From Azospirillum soli (GTDB lineage Bacteria > Pseudomonadota > Alphaproteobacteria > Azospirillales > Azospirillaceae), in the NCBI RefSeq assembly GCF_017876165.1, contig NZ_JAGINQ010000002.1, forward strand, positions 434,001 through 498,000: a stretch of DNA of 64,000 bases, written 5' to 3'. Positions 1 to 8,563 of the stretch are shown in pieces; the first letter of the stretch is position 1; every line of letters begins with the position of its first letter. Both the position numbers and the translations under genes were made by a program. The notes under the pieces are model-generated. The model saw only the letters and a list, made by a program, of their open reading frames with translations, was not told the origin of the DNA and searched no databases.

Positions 1-2
1 GC

Positions 3-788
3 ATCATGTACTACTTCGTCCCGAAGCGCGCCGAGCGGCCGGTCTATTCGTACCGCCTGTCGATCGTGCACTTCTGGACGCTGATCTTCCTCTACATCTG
101 GGCCGGTCCGCACCACCTGCACTACACCTCTCTCCCGGACTGGGCGCAGACGCTGGGCATGACCTTCTCGGTCATGCTGTGGATGCCGTCGTGGGGCGGC
201 ATGATCAACGGCATCATGACCCTGTCGGGCGCCTGGGATAAGCTGCGCACCGACCCGGTCCTGCGTTTCCTCGTCACGTCGGTGGCCTTCTACGGCATGT
301 CGACCTTCGAGGGCCCGCTGATGTCGGTGAAGCCGGTCAACGCGCTGTCGCACTACACCGACTGGACGGTCGGTCACGTGCACTCCGGCGCGCTGGGCTG
401 GGTCGCCTTCATCTCCTTCGGCGCCATCTACTACCTGGTTCCGGTCCTGTGGAAGCGCTCGCAGCTCTACAGCCTGCGTCTGGTCAGCTACCACTTCTGG
501 ACCGCCACTATCGGCATCGTGCTCTACATCACCGCCATGTGGGTGTCGGGCATCATGCAGGGCCTGATGTGGCGCGCCTACGACAACCTCGGCTTCCTCC
601 AGTACTCGTTCGTCGAGACGGTTGCGGCCATGCATCCCTTCTACGTGATCCGTGCGATGGGTGGCGTGCTGTTCGTCACGGGCGCCCTGATCATGGTCTA
701 CAACCTGTGGCGCACGGCCAAGGGTGACGTCCGCATCGAGAAGCCCTATGCCACCGCCCCGCACAAGGCGGCGGTCGGTGCGGCCTAA
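3..788 (+). CDS. ccoN: cbb3-type cytochrome c oxidase subunit I, C-terminal part (gene cut by window edge)
   Basis: C-terminal part (about 260 residues) of the catalytic heme-copper subunit of cbb3 oxidase, an inner-membrane protein that reduces O2 with high affinity using heme b, heme b3 and CuB. The start and the first metal-ligand helices lie off the left edge. What is visible is a run of hydrophobic helices and the motif [10 protein letters not shown], whose paired histidines belong to the heme-ligand helix of this family. The gene ends 20 bp before ccoO, and the GGAGG of ccoO (794-798) sits in the gap, so it belongs to the ccoNOQP operon. Identification is secure from sequence and gene order; regulation cannot be judged because the promoter is outside. 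Confidence 0.96.
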   Translation: MMYYFVPKRAERPVYSYRLSIVHFWTLIFLYIWAGPHHLHYTSLPDWAQTLGMTFSVMLWMPSWGGMINGIMTLSGAWDKLRTDPVLRFLVTSVAFYGMSTFEGPLMSVKPVNALSHYTDWTVGHVHSGALGWVAFISFGAIYYLVPVLWKRSQLYSLRLVSYHFWTATIGIVLYITAMWVSGIMQGLMWRAYDNLGFLQYSFVETVAAMHPFYVIRAMGGVLFVTGALIMVYNLWRTAKGDVRIEKPYATAPHKAAVGAA

Positions 789-808
789 CGCCCGGAGGAT
801 CTGAGAAA

Positions 809-1549
809 ATGGCTGAGGAAAAAAAGGGCTTTAGCCACGACACGATCGAGCGGAACACGCTTCTGCTCATCGTTCTGATCCTGATCACGGTGGCGATCGG
901 TGGCCTTGTCCAGATCGTCCCGCTGTTCACGATCGAGTCGACGATCGAGAAGGTCGATGGGGTCCGTCCCTATTCGCCGCTCGAACTGGCTGGCCAGAAC
1001 ATCTACATCCGCGAAGGTTGCTACAACTGCCACAGCATGCAGATCCGTCCGTTCCGCGATGAGGTGGAGCGTTACGGGCACTACTCGCTGGCCGCGGAAA
1101 GCATGTACGACCATCCCTTCCAGTGGGGCTCCAAGCGCACCGGTCCGGACCTTGCCCGCGTCGGCGGCAAGTACTCCAACGACTGGCACGTCGCCCACTT
1201 GGTCGATCCGCGCGCCGTGGTGCCGGAGTCGATCATGCCGGGCTACTCCTGGATGAAGGATCGTCCGCTGAAGTACGCCGACATTCAGGATCACATGAAG
1301 ACCCTGAAGATCGTCGGCGTCCCCTACACGGACGAGCAGATCGCCAACGCCAAGGCCGACCTCGAAGCGCAGAAGAACCCGGACGCCGACACGGCCGGGC
1401 TCGCCAAGCGCTACCCGAAGGCCGTCGTGGCGAACTTCACGGGCAACAAGACCGTCACCGAAATGGACGCCCTTGTGGCCTACCTGCAGGTGCTGGGCAC
1501 CATGGTGGACTTCACCAAGTACCAGTCGCCGAAGCAGCTCCAGCAGTAA
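809..1549 (+). CDS. ccoO: cbb3-type cytochrome c oxidase monoheme subunit II
   Basis: Membrane-anchored monoheme cytochrome c subunit (246 aa) that passes electrons to CcoN on the periplasmic side. One N-terminal membrane helix is visible at about residues 13-37, and a single CxxCH heme-c site (CYNCH) begins at Cys71. Length is normal for CcoO. ATG is preceded by GGAGG at 794-798. It is the second gene of the ccoNOQP operon, 13 bp before ccoQ. Nothing unusual was seen. Confidence 0.97.
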   Translation: MAEEKKGFSHDTIERNTLLLIVLILITVAIGGLVQIVPLFTIESTIEKVDGVRPYSPLELAGQNIYIREGCYNCHSMQIRPFRDEVERYGHYSLAAESMYDHPFQWGSKRTGPDLARVGGKYSNDWHVAHLVDPRAVVPESIMPGYSWMKDRPLKYADIQDHMKTLKIVGVPYTDEQIANAKADLEAQKNPDADTAGLAKRYPKAVVANFTGNKTVTEMDALVAYLQVLGTMVDFTKYQSPKQLQQ

Positions 1550-1562
1550 CCGGGAGGGATCC

Positions 1563-1724
1563 GTGGACTTGGATTCGATCACTATCGCCCTGCGGTCCTT
1601 CTGGACCGTCTGGCTCGCCCTGCTGTTCTCCGGCATCCTCGTGTATGCCATGTGGCCCGGCAATCGCGGCAAGTTCGAGGACGCGTCCCGGATCCCGCTC
1701 AAGGAAGATGGTCAGGAGTTTTAG
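1563..1724 (+). CDS. ccoQ: cbb3-type cytochrome c oxidase subunit CcoQ
   Basis: Small 53-residue single-helix membrane protein of the cbb3 complex, known in other bacteria to stabilise CcoP association or shield the oxidase from oxygen. The start is GTG at 1563, chosen because a strong GGGAGGG (1552-1558) sits just upstream and the protein then begins with the usual short periplasmic segment. A hydrophobic helix (about residues 12-30) is followed by a charged tail. It lies 3 bp before ccoP, as in other cco operons. Identification rests on position, size and topology more than on conserved motifs. Confidence 0.92.
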   Translation: MDLDSITIALRSFWTVWLALLFSGILVYAMWPGNRGKFEDASRIPLKEDGQEF

Positions 1725-1727
1725 GCC

Positions 1728-2615
1728 ATGGCACAGAAGGAAAAGGACGCCCTTTCCGGCGTCGAGACCACCGGCCACGAGTGGGACGGCCTGCGGGAGC
1801 TGAACAACCCCCTGCCCAAGTGGTGGCTGTACATCTTCTACGTCTGTATCGCGTGGGCGCTCGTCTACTACGTGTTCTACCCGGCGTGGCCGCTGGGCAA
1901 GAGCTACACGAAGGGTCTGCTCGGCTACTCGCAGCGCGAGGAAGTCGTGCAGAAGATCGCCGAGGGCAAGAAGGCCCAGGAGAAGTACCTGACCGCCATC
2001 GCGGCCACGTCGGTCGAGGACATCCAGAAGAACAAGGACCTCCTTGCCTTCGCGATGGCCGGCGGCCGGTCGTACTTCAACGAGAACTGCGCCGCTTGCC
2101 ACGGCGCCGGCGGCCAGGGGGCCAAGGGCTTCCCGACGCTGGCCGACGACGTGTGGCTGTGGGGCGGCACCACCGCCGACATCTACAAGACCATCCAGCA
2201 CGGCATCCGTGCGGATGACGCGGAGACCCGCGGCACGGTCGGCATGGGCATGACCGCGTTCGGCAAGGACGGCATCCTGAACAAGGAGCAGATCGGCCAG
2301 GTTGCCGAATACGTCCTGTCGCTGAACAAGCGCTCCACCGACGCGGCCGCCGCCGAAAAGGGCAAGGCCGTGTACGAGGAGAACTGCGTGGCCTGCCACG
2401 GTGACCAGGCGCAGGGCTCGGTCGCGGCCGGCATCGACGTCGGCGCTCCGCCGCTCGTCACGGCCAACTGGCTGTACGGTGGCGACAAGGCATCCCTGGT
2501 GGAAACCATCACGAACGGCCGCGCCGGCGTGATGCCCGCCTGGGCCAAGCGCCTGGACGACGCCACCGTCAAGTCGCTGGCCGTCTACGTCCACAACCTC
2601 GGCGGCGGCAAGTAA
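1728..2615 (+). CDS. ccoP: cbb3-type cytochrome c oxidase diheme subunit III
   Basis: Diheme cytochrome c subunit (295 aa) that accepts electrons from soluble or membrane cytochromes and feeds CcoO. One membrane helix lies at about residues 33-53. Two CxxCH sites follow, CAACH from Cys121 and CVACH from Cys220, each heading a cytochrome-c domain. Order and size are typical. It closes the ccoNOQP operon: a strong terminator hairpin starts 40 bp after the stop, so ccoGHIS is probably a separate transcription unit. Confidence 0.97.
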   Translation: MAQKEKDALSGVETTGHEWDGLRELNNPLPKWWLYIFYVCIAWALVYYVFYPAWPLGKSYTKGLLGYSQREEVVQKIAEGKKAQEKYLTAIAATSVEDIQKNKDLLAFAMAGGRSYFNENCAACHGAGGQGAKGFPTLADDVWLWGGTTADIYKTIQHGIRADDAETRGTVGMGMTAFGKDGILNKEQIGQVAEYVLSLNKRSTDAAAAEKGKAVYEENCVACHGDQAQGSVAAGIDVGAPPLVTANWLYGGDKASLVETITNGRAGVMPAWAKRLDDATVKSLAVYVHNLGGGK

Positions 2616-2654
2616 GCCAAAGCCAAGGTGCCGGTTTCGGCCGGTAGGGCTCTG

Positions 2655-2692
2655 AAGTGCCGGGGAGGCGACTCCCCGGCACTTTCTTTTTG
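2655..2692 (+). terminator. Rho-independent terminator of ccoNOQP
   Basis: A perfect 12-bp stem (2655-2666 with 2673-2684) with a 6-nt loop is followed by a T-rich tract (CTTTTTG). It sits 40 bp beyond ccoP. Confidence 0.9.
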
Positions 2693-2764
2693 TCCAAAGT
2701 CCTTTTTTCAGGGTCCAACACGGCCAAACGCGGCCGATTCTCCGTTCGTCCCCCGGCTCGGCCA

Positions 2765-2778
2765 TTGATCCAGCGCAA
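2765..2778 (+). promoter_or_regulatory. possible FNR/FixK box (anaerobox) upstream of ccoG
   Basis: TTGATCCAGCGCAA resembles the FNR/FixK consensus TTGAT-N4-ATCAA. The left half is perfect; the right half keeps only CAA. It lies about 165 bp upstream of ccoG, which is often under such control, and an FNR-type regulator is encoded at the end of the same gene block. Suggestive only. Confidence 0.4.
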
Positions 2779-2861
2779 TGCCCCTGCGGCGATGTGACGC
2801 CATAGTCCCCGAAATGCCACCGCACCATGTCGGCTCGGCCGCCGATGGGGACGCGCGGGGC

Positions 2862-2941
2862 GAAGGCCCGATGACGGGCAAGGCCAGAGGTAAGGCCCAA
2901 AGACGAAGGGCCAGAGAAGAAGGCCCAGAGAAGGAGGCAAG
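2862..2941 (+). repeat. degenerate purine-rich tandem repeat before ccoG
   Basis: Four to five imperfect copies of an AAGGCCCAGAG-like unit of about 12-14 bp run head to tail into the ccoG ribosome-binding site (AAGGAGG at 2931-2937). The top strand of the tract is strongly purine-rich. The rest of the 329-bp gap between ccoP and ccoG (2693-2861) holds only the possible FNR box. Confidence 0.6.
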
Positions 2942-2944
2942 GTC

Positions 2945-4468
2945 ATGACCACGACCACCGATGTCCAGCCGCCCCATCTGGAAACGCCGGAACCGCTGCC
3001 GCCTTCGCCGTCCGGGCCACAGAAGCCTCCCCGGCGCACATCGCGGTCGATGTACCTGAAGCACAACAAGGTCTATCCGAAGGCCGTCCACGGCACCTTT
3101 CGCCGGCTGAAATGGACGGCGCTGGCCGTGCTGCTGGCGATCTACTACGTGCTGCCCTGGATTCGCTGGGACCGGGGGCCGGACGCGCCGGATCAGGCGG
3201 TGCTGCTCGACCTCGCCAACCGGCGCTTCTATCTGTTCTTCATCGAGCTGTGGCCGCAGCAGATCTATTACCTGACCGGCGCCCTCATCCTGGCGGCGCT
3301 GGGCCTGTTCCTCGCCACCTCGCTGGCCGGCCGTGTGTGGTGTGGCTATGCCTGCCCGCAGACGGTCTGGACCGACCTCTACGTCTGGGTCGAACGGCTG
3401 GTGGAAGGCGACCGGAGCGAGCGCATCCGCCTCGACCAGGGCAAGTGGACCGCGCGGAAACTCGGCCGCAAGGCGCTGAAGAACCTGATCTGGCTGCTGA
3501 TCGCGGCGGCCACTGGCGGCGCCTGGATCTTCTACTTCACCGACGCGCCGACCCTGCTGGGCGACATGGTCCGCTTCGAGGCGTCCTCGACCGCGCTCGG
3601 CTTCATCGGCCTGTTCACCGCCACCACCTATCTGCTGGCCGGCTTCGCGCGCGAGCAGGTGTGCACCTACATGTGCCCGTGGCCGCGCTTCCAGTCAGCA
3701 ATGATCGACGAGGACAGCCTGATCGTCACCTATCAGGACTGGCGTGGCGAGGGGCGCGGTCCGGTCCGCAAGTCGCAGAGCTGGGACGAGCGCCGGGGCG
3801 AGGGGCTGGGCGACTGCATCGACTGCTTCAACTGCGTTCAGGTCTGCCCGGCCGGCATCGACATCCGCGACGGCCTTCAGATGCAGTGCATCGGCTGCGG
3901 CCTGTGCGTGGACGCCTGCGACGAGATCATGACGAAGATCGGCCGTCCCACCGGCCTGATCAAGTTCGACACCCAGACCAACCAGGTCGCCATCGCCACC
4001 ACCGGAAAGCCGGCGCCCTACCGCCTGTTCCGCCCGCGCACGCTGATCTATTCGCTGCTGATGCTGGTCATCGGCGGCGCCATCGCGGTCGGGCTGGCGC
4101 TGAAGCCGGGGCTGGACATCAGCGTGCTGCGCGACCGCGCGCCGCTGTTCGTGGCGCTGTCCGACGGGTCGGTGCGCAACGCCTACACCTTCAAGATCTC
4201 CAACATGACCCGCGACCCGCGCGACTACACGCTGACCGTCGCCGGCCTGCCGGGAACCACCATCGCCGTCGCCGGCGAAGGGCAAGAGATCCAAGCCGTC
4301 CAGCAGCGCCTTTCCGCGCCGCCGGATACGGTCGCCACCTACAGAATTTTCGTGACAGCGCCCCGCTCCAGTTTGCAAGGCGCCAGTCAGCCCCTTACCT
4401 TTAGGCTAACCTCGGCCAATGGTGAGACGGCGACTTACGAGTCGGTCTTCATGGGGCCGGCCAACTGA
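2945..4468 (+). CDS. ccoG: cytochrome c oxidase accessory protein CcoG (FixG)
   Basis: Polytopic membrane iron-sulfur protein (507 aa) needed for cbb3 oxidase biogenesis; the family has been linked to reduction of copper for the CuB centre. Several membrane helices cover about residues 55-250. A bacterial-ferredoxin region with two cysteine sets (CIDCFNCVQVC and CIGCGLCVDAC, about residues 290-330) would bind two [4Fe-4S] clusters. Another membrane helix follows near residue 365, and then the periplasmic Ig-like FixG C-terminal domain (about 385-507). Length is normal. ATG follows AAGGAGG. It is first in the ccoGHIS group. Confidence 0.95.
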   Translation: MTTTTDVQPPHLETPEPLPPSPSGPQKPPRRTSRSMYLKHNKVYPKAVHGTFRRLKWTALAVLLAIYYVLPWIRWDRGPDAPDQAVLLDLANRRFYLFFIELWPQQIYYLTGALILAALGLFLATSLAGRVWCGYACPQTVWTDLYVWVERLVEGDRSERIRLDQGKWTARKLGRKALKNLIWLLIAAATGGAWIFYFTDAPTLLGDMVRFEASSTALGFIGLFTATTYLLAGFAREQVCTYMCPWPRFQSAMIDEDSLIVTYQDWRGEGRGPVRKSQSWDERRGEGLGDCIDCFNCVQVCPAGIDIRDGLQMQCIGCGLCVDACDEIMTKIGRPTGLIKFDTQTNQVAIATTGKPAPYRLFRPRTLIYSLLMLVIGGAIAVGLALKPGLDISVLRDRAPLFVALSDGSVRNAYTFKISNMTRDPRDYTLTVAGLPGTTIAVAGEGQEIQAVQQRLSAPPDTVATYRIFVTAPRSSLQGASQPLTFRLTSANGETATYESVFMGPAN

Positions 4469-4509
4469 CCGAACGCACATCACCCTCTGTTGTAAAGGTC
4501 CACGAGACG

Positions 4510-5034
4510 ATGACGATGTCCACCGACGCCGGGAACCGCCGCACGCAGACCACCGGGAATGGCCGCCAGCCCGGCTGGTACATTCCCTGGCTGTTCGTCG
4601 CCTTTTTCGGCGTGGTCGTCGCGGTCAACGCCGTGATGATGCACTTCGCCTTTTCGACCTGGACCGGCTTGCAGACCGAACAGCACTTCATCAAGGGCAT
4701 CAAGTACAACGAGGACATCGCCGGCGCCCGCGCCCAGGCGGAGCGCGGCTGGAAGGTGGAGACCGAATTCACCTCCACCGACCCGCTGAAGGGCCTCGTT
4801 GCGCTGACCCTGCACGACAAGTACGGCAACCTGCTCCAGGGCGCGACGGTGAAGGTGACCTTCATCCGTCCGACCAGCCAGGGCAACGACGTGACCATGG
4901 ATCTGCCGTATCTGGGCGAAGGCCGCTACGGCGCGCCGGTGGAGCTGGCGCTTCCCGGCCAGTGGGACCTCCGCGTGCAGATCGAGCATGCGACCGGCGA
5001 CTACCAGGACGAAAAGCGCATCTGGATCAAGTAA
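4510..5034 (+). CDS. ccoH: cbb3 oxidase assembly protein CcoH/FixH family
   Basis: Single-span membrane protein (174 aa) of the FixH family, required for cbb3 oxidase assembly and found next to ccoI. After a short polar N-terminus there is one hydrophobic helix (about residues 26-48) and then a soluble beta-rich domain with a CcoH-like C-terminus. Two ATGs lie 6 nt apart (4510 and 4516) and the true start could be either. It lies between ccoG and ccoI, 15 bp before the latter. Confidence 0.93.
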   Translation: MTMSTDAGNRRTQTTGNGRQPGWYIPWLFVAFFGVVVAVNAVMMHFAFSTWTGLQTEQHFIKGIKYNEDIAGARAQAERGWKVETEFTSTDPLKGLVALTLHDKYGNLLQGATVKVTFIRPTSQGNDVTMDLPYLGEGRYGAPVELALPGQWDLRVQIEHATGDYQDEKRIWIK

Positions 5035-5049
5035 CCGAGGTCTGATGTC

Positions 5050-7515
5050 ATGACCGTTTGCCTCCACTGCGGGCAGGAGCACGCGGAGGGCACCGGCACC
5101 ACGGCCTCCGACGGCGCCGGTCCCTTCTGCTGCACCGGCTGTGCGGCGGCGTACGACCTCGTGCGCGGCCTCGGGCTGGAACGCTATTACGAGCGGCGTT
5201 GCGTCGATCCGTCCGCCCGGCCTCTGCGGCCGGACGAGGCCCCGGCCATCGACTATGCCCCGCACGCCAAGACGGCGGCGGACGGCACGGCGACCCTGCA
5301 CCTGATGGTGGACGGGCTGCAATGCGCGGCCTGCGTCTGGCTGATCGAAACGGCGCTGGGGCGCCAGCCGGGGGTGACGCACGCGCGGCTCAACATGACC
5401 ACGCGGCGCCTGACGGTGACATGGCGGACGGACGAGACCGACGCCAACACCGTCGTGGACACGGTCGCGCGCATCGGCTACCGCGCCGTCCCCTACGATC
5501 CCGACCGCCTCGGCACCGACCAGCAGAAGACGGAGAAGGAGCTCCTGCGGGCGCTGGCCGTCGCCGGTTTCGGCGCGTCCAACGTCATGCTGCTGTCGGT
5601 GTCGGTCTGGGCCGGTCACGCCACGGGCATGGGCTCGGCCACGCGCGACCTGATGCACTGGCTGTCGGCGCTGATCTGTATGCCGGCCATCGCCTACGCC
5701 GTGCGGCCCTTCGCGCGCTCGGCGTTCCAGGCGCTGCGGCGCGGGCGCACCAACATGGACGTGCCGATCACCATCGGCGTCTGCCTCGCCACGGGAATGA
5801 GCCTGTTCGAGACCATCAACAGCGGCCCGCACGCCTATTTTGACGGCGCGATGATGCTGCTGTTCTTCCTGCTGATCGGCCGCTACCTCGACCAGCGGGC
5901 GCGCGGCCGGGCGCGGTCCGCCGCCGAACAGTTGCTGGGCCTGCACGCGACCTCCGTCACCGTGCTGAACCCGGACGGGCGCAGCGCCATCGTCCCGCCC
6001 GAGCAGGTGGCCCCCGGCTCCACCGTCCTGATCGCGGTGGGCGAGCGCATTCCGGTGGACGGCCGCGTGTCCGACGGCGTGTCCGACGTGGACACCGGCC
6101 TCATCACCGGCGAGACCGTGCCCGGCACCGTGCGCCCCGGCGATCAGGTCTTCGCCGGCATGCTGAACCTGACCTCGCCCCTGCGCCTGACCGTCACGGC
6201 GGTGGGGGAGGGGACCCTGCTGGCCGAGATCGTCCGCCTGATGGAGGTGTCCGAGCAGGGCCGCGCCAAATACGTCGCCATCGCCGACCGCGTGTCGCGC
6301 CATTACGCCCCGGTCGTGCATGTGGCGGCGCTCAGCACCTTCCTCGGCTGGCTGTTCCTGATGGACGCGCCTTGGCAGGTCGCGCTGATGAACGCGGTCG
6401 CCGTGCTGATCATCACCTGCCCCTGCGCGCTGGCGCTGGCCGTGCCGGTGGTGCAGGTGATCGCCAGCGGCCGGCTGATGCGGCAAGGCATCCTGCTGAA
6501 GACCGCCACCGCGCTGGAACGATTCGCCACCATCGACACGGTGGTCTTCGACAAGACCGGCACGCTGACCGAGGGGCACCCCGTCCCGCAGCTGTCCGGC
6601 GTGGCCGATGACGACCTGCGTCTCGCCGCCTCGCTGGCCGCCGCCAGCCGCCACCCGCTGGCGCGCGCCTTGGCCCGCGCCGTTCCGGGTGCGGCGGTCG
6701 CCACCGGCGTGCGCGAGATCCCCGGCGCCGGTCTGGCGCTCGACACCGCCGAGGGCGAAATCCGCCTGGGCAGCCGCCGCTTCACCGGCGCGCCGGAAGC
6801 GACACAAGACGCCGCCGGCCCCGAACTGTGGCTCGCCAGGCCGGGCGCCGCCCCGGTGCGCATCACCTTCCTCGACGCGCCGCGCGCCGATGCGGCGGCG
6901 GTGGTCGCGGCGCTGAAGGCGCGTGGCCTCGACGTCCGGCTGCTGTCGGGCGATCGGCGCGGCGCGGTGGCCGCTGTCGCCTCCCAACTCGGCATCGCCG
7001 ACTGGCGCGCCGAGCAGACCCCGGCTGACAAGACCGCCGTCCTGGCAGAGCTTGCCGCCGAAGGGCGCAATGTGCTGATGGTGGGCGACGGGCTGAACGA
7101 CGCCCCGGCGTTGGCCGCGGCCTCGGTGTCCATGTCGCCCTCCACGGCGGTGGACGTCAGCCAGACCGCCGCCGACGTGGTGTTCCAGGGCCGCCACCTG
7201 CGCCCCATCGTCGAGGCGTTCGAGGTCGCCCGCCGCTCCGGCCGGCTGGTGAAGCAGAATTTCGGCATCGCGCTGGTCTACAACCTGTTCGCCGTGCCTC
7301 TCGCGGTGGCCGGTCTGTTGACTCCTCTGCTCGCCGCCTTGGCGATGTCGTCCTCGTCGCTTATCGTCATCGCCAACGCGCTGCGGCTCAGCCGGGGCGC
7401 CGTGGCCAAGGATCTGACCAATGACCGAGCTTCTGTATCTGATCGCGATCGCGCTGAGCCTGGGTCTTCTGGGGCTGGGCGCGTTCCTGTGGGCTCTGAA
7501 GTCGGGTCAGTTTGA
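5050..7515 (+). CDS. ccoI: copper-translocating P-type ATPase CcoI (FixI)
   Basis: Cu+-exporting P1B-type ATPase (821 aa) that supplies copper for the cbb3 oxidase. The N-terminus is Cys-rich (CLHC, FCCTGC), followed by a heavy-metal domain with CAAC near residue 92. Other visible motifs are the TGE actuator motif, the membrane CPC motif (TCPCALAL, about residue 457), the phosphorylation site DKTGTLTEG (about 501) and the hinge GDGLNDAPAL. It overlaps the start of ccoS by 95 bp, so the last 32 residues, which are hydrophilic and low-complexity, are encoded in another frame of ccoS DNA. That tail is unusually long for the family. Confidence 0.96.
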   Translation: MTVCLHCGQEHAEGTGTTASDGAGPFCCTGCAAAYDLVRGLGLERYYERRCVDPSARPLRPDEAPAIDYAPHAKTAADGTATLHLMVDGLQCAACVWLIETALGRQPGVTHARLNMTTRRLTVTWRTDETDANTVVDTVARIGYRAVPYDPDRLGTDQQKTEKELLRALAVAGFGASNVMLLSVSVWAGHATGMGSATRDLMHWLSALICMPAIAYAVRPFARSAFQALRRGRTNMDVPITIGVCLATGMSLFETINSGPHAYFDGAMMLLFFLLIGRYLDQRARGRARSAAEQLLGLHATSVTVLNPDGRSAIVPPEQVAPGSTVLIAVGERIPVDGRVSDGVSDVDTGLITGETVPGTVRPGDQVFAGMLNLTSPLRLTVTAVGEGTLLAEIVRLMEVSEQGRAKYVAIADRVSRHYAPVVHVAALSTFLGWLFLMDAPWQVALMNAVAVLIITCPCALALAVPVVQVIASGRLMRQGILLKTATALERFATIDTVVFDKTGTLTEGHPVPQLSGVADDDLRLAASLAAASRHPLARALARAVPGAAVATGVREIPGAGLALDTAEGEIRLGSRRFTGAPEATQDAAGPELWLARPGAAPVRITFLDAPRADAAAVVAALKARGLDVRLLSGDRRGAVAAVASQLGIADWRAEQTPADKTAVLAELAAEGRNVLMVGDGLNDAPALAAASVSMSPSTAVDVSQTAADVVFQGRHLRPIVEAFEVARRSGRLVKQNFGIALVYNLFAVPLAVAGLLTPLLAALAMSSSSLIVIANALRLSRGAVAKDLTNDRASVSDRDRAEPGSSGAGRVPVGSEVGSV

Positions 7516-7621
7516 CGATCTGGACGGCGCCGCCCACCGCATCCTGTTCGATGACGAGGCGGCGCGCCCGCAGCAGCCCGTGCAGCCCGAGCGGGCGGAG
7601 CCCCCGTCGAAAGGTCAGTAG
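7421..7621 (+). CDS. ccoS: cbb3-type cytochrome oxidase assembly protein CcoS
   Basis: Small single-span protein (66 aa) needed for insertion of heme and copper cofactors into the cbb3 oxidase. The first 25 residues form one membrane helix, followed by the family feature of an aromatic/acidic stretch (SGQFDDLDGA) and a polar Pro-rich tail. ATG is preceded by AAGGA within the end of ccoI. The start lies 95 bp inside ccoI, so the two are translationally linked. Confidence 0.93.
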   Translation: MTELLYLIAIALSLGLLGLGAFLWALKSGQFDDLDGAAHRILFDDEAARPQQPVQPERAEPPSKGQ

Positions 7622-7729
7622 CCCCGCCGGTTTTATGACAAATCGGCAAAGGCTCGTGCGAGCACGGTTGCGAAACGGAACGATAATGACCATGATGTGA
7701 CCCATGCACGGCTAGGGCTGGGTCATGCC

Positions 7730-8467
7730 ATGCCACCCTTCGACATGGGTCGCGCCCGCGAAAAGGGCGCAACAAGCGAGATGAACCCCTGTGGGGCCTG
7801 TCCCGTGCGCAGCCTGACGGTCTGCGCCGCTTTGGACCCGGAAGAACTGCGCCGTCTTGCCGACATTCTCCAGACCGTCCGTGTCGAGGCCAGCCAGACC
7901 CTGTTCAGCGAAGGCGACGCCGCCGATGCGCTGTACAACGTCACCGCCGGCACGGTGAAGCTGTACAAGCTGCTGCCCGACGGCCGGCGGCAGATCACCG
8001 GCTTTCTGGTGACCGGGGACTTCCTCGGCCTCGCCGTGAACGAGAGCTACGCCTACACGGCGGAAACCGTCACCGGCTCGACCCTCTGCCGCTTCCCGCG
8101 CAAGAAGATCGACGCGCTGATGGACGAGTTCCCGAAGATGCAGCGCCGCCTCTTCTCCATGGCGTCGAACGAGCTGGCGGCGGCGCAGGACCAGATGCTT
8201 CTGCTCGGCCGCAAGACGGCGAAGGAGAAGATCTGCTCCTTTCTCCTGATGCTGTCCCAGCGCGCCGCCCGGCGCGGGCACAAGGAAAACCCTGTCTACG
8301 TGCCGATGAGCCGCGCGGACATCGCCGATTATCTGGGTCTGACCACCGAAACCGTCAGCCGCACCTTCACCCAGCTGAAGACCGCCGGGGTGATTTCCCT
8401 TCAGGAAGGGAACAAGGTCCTGATCGCGGACATGGACGCCATCTACGACATGGCCGAGGGCTGCTAA
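7730..8467 (+). CDS. FNR-type Crp/Fnr transcriptional regulator
   Basis: Oxygen-sensing regulator of the alphaproteobacterial FnrN/FnrL class (245 aa from the chosen ATG). The N-terminal cysteines (C-x2-C-x7-C in CGACPVRSLTVC) plus a distal Cys in the effector domain (TLCRFPR) can hold a [4Fe-4S] cluster. A cAMP-binding-type beta-roll, a long dimer helix and a C-terminal winged helix follow. The recognition helix keeps the ETVSR signature that reads TTGAT half-sites. Several in-frame starts exist (GTG 7697; ATG 7730, 7745, 7781) and none has a strong ribosome-binding site. Its place after ccoS suggests control of cco genes. The exact paralogue name is not assigned. Confidence 0.9.
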   Translation: MPPFDMGRAREKGATSEMNPCGACPVRSLTVCAALDPEELRRLADILQTVRVEASQTLFSEGDAADALYNVTAGTVKLYKLLPDGRRQITGFLVTGDFLGLAVNESYAYTAETVTGSTLCRFPRKKIDALMDEFPKMQRRLFSMASNELAAAQDQMLLLGRKTAKEKICSFLLMLSQRAARRGHKENPVYVPMSRADIADYLGLTTETVSRTFTQLKTAGVISLQEGNKVLIADMDAIYDMAEGC

Positions 8468-8563
8468 AGGGCGGGCCGCTTCCCGCCGCGAATTGGAAGC
8501 CTTGAACTTGGGCGCATCGCACCGCATCATCGCCCCCGCGATAAAAATGGGGGAGACGTTGCC

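Noticed and set aside
4480..7197. 905-codon minus-strand open frame opposite ccoI
   Set aside because: Antisense shadow of a high-GC gene. The translation is low-complexity His/Arg/Gly-rich, with no family features.
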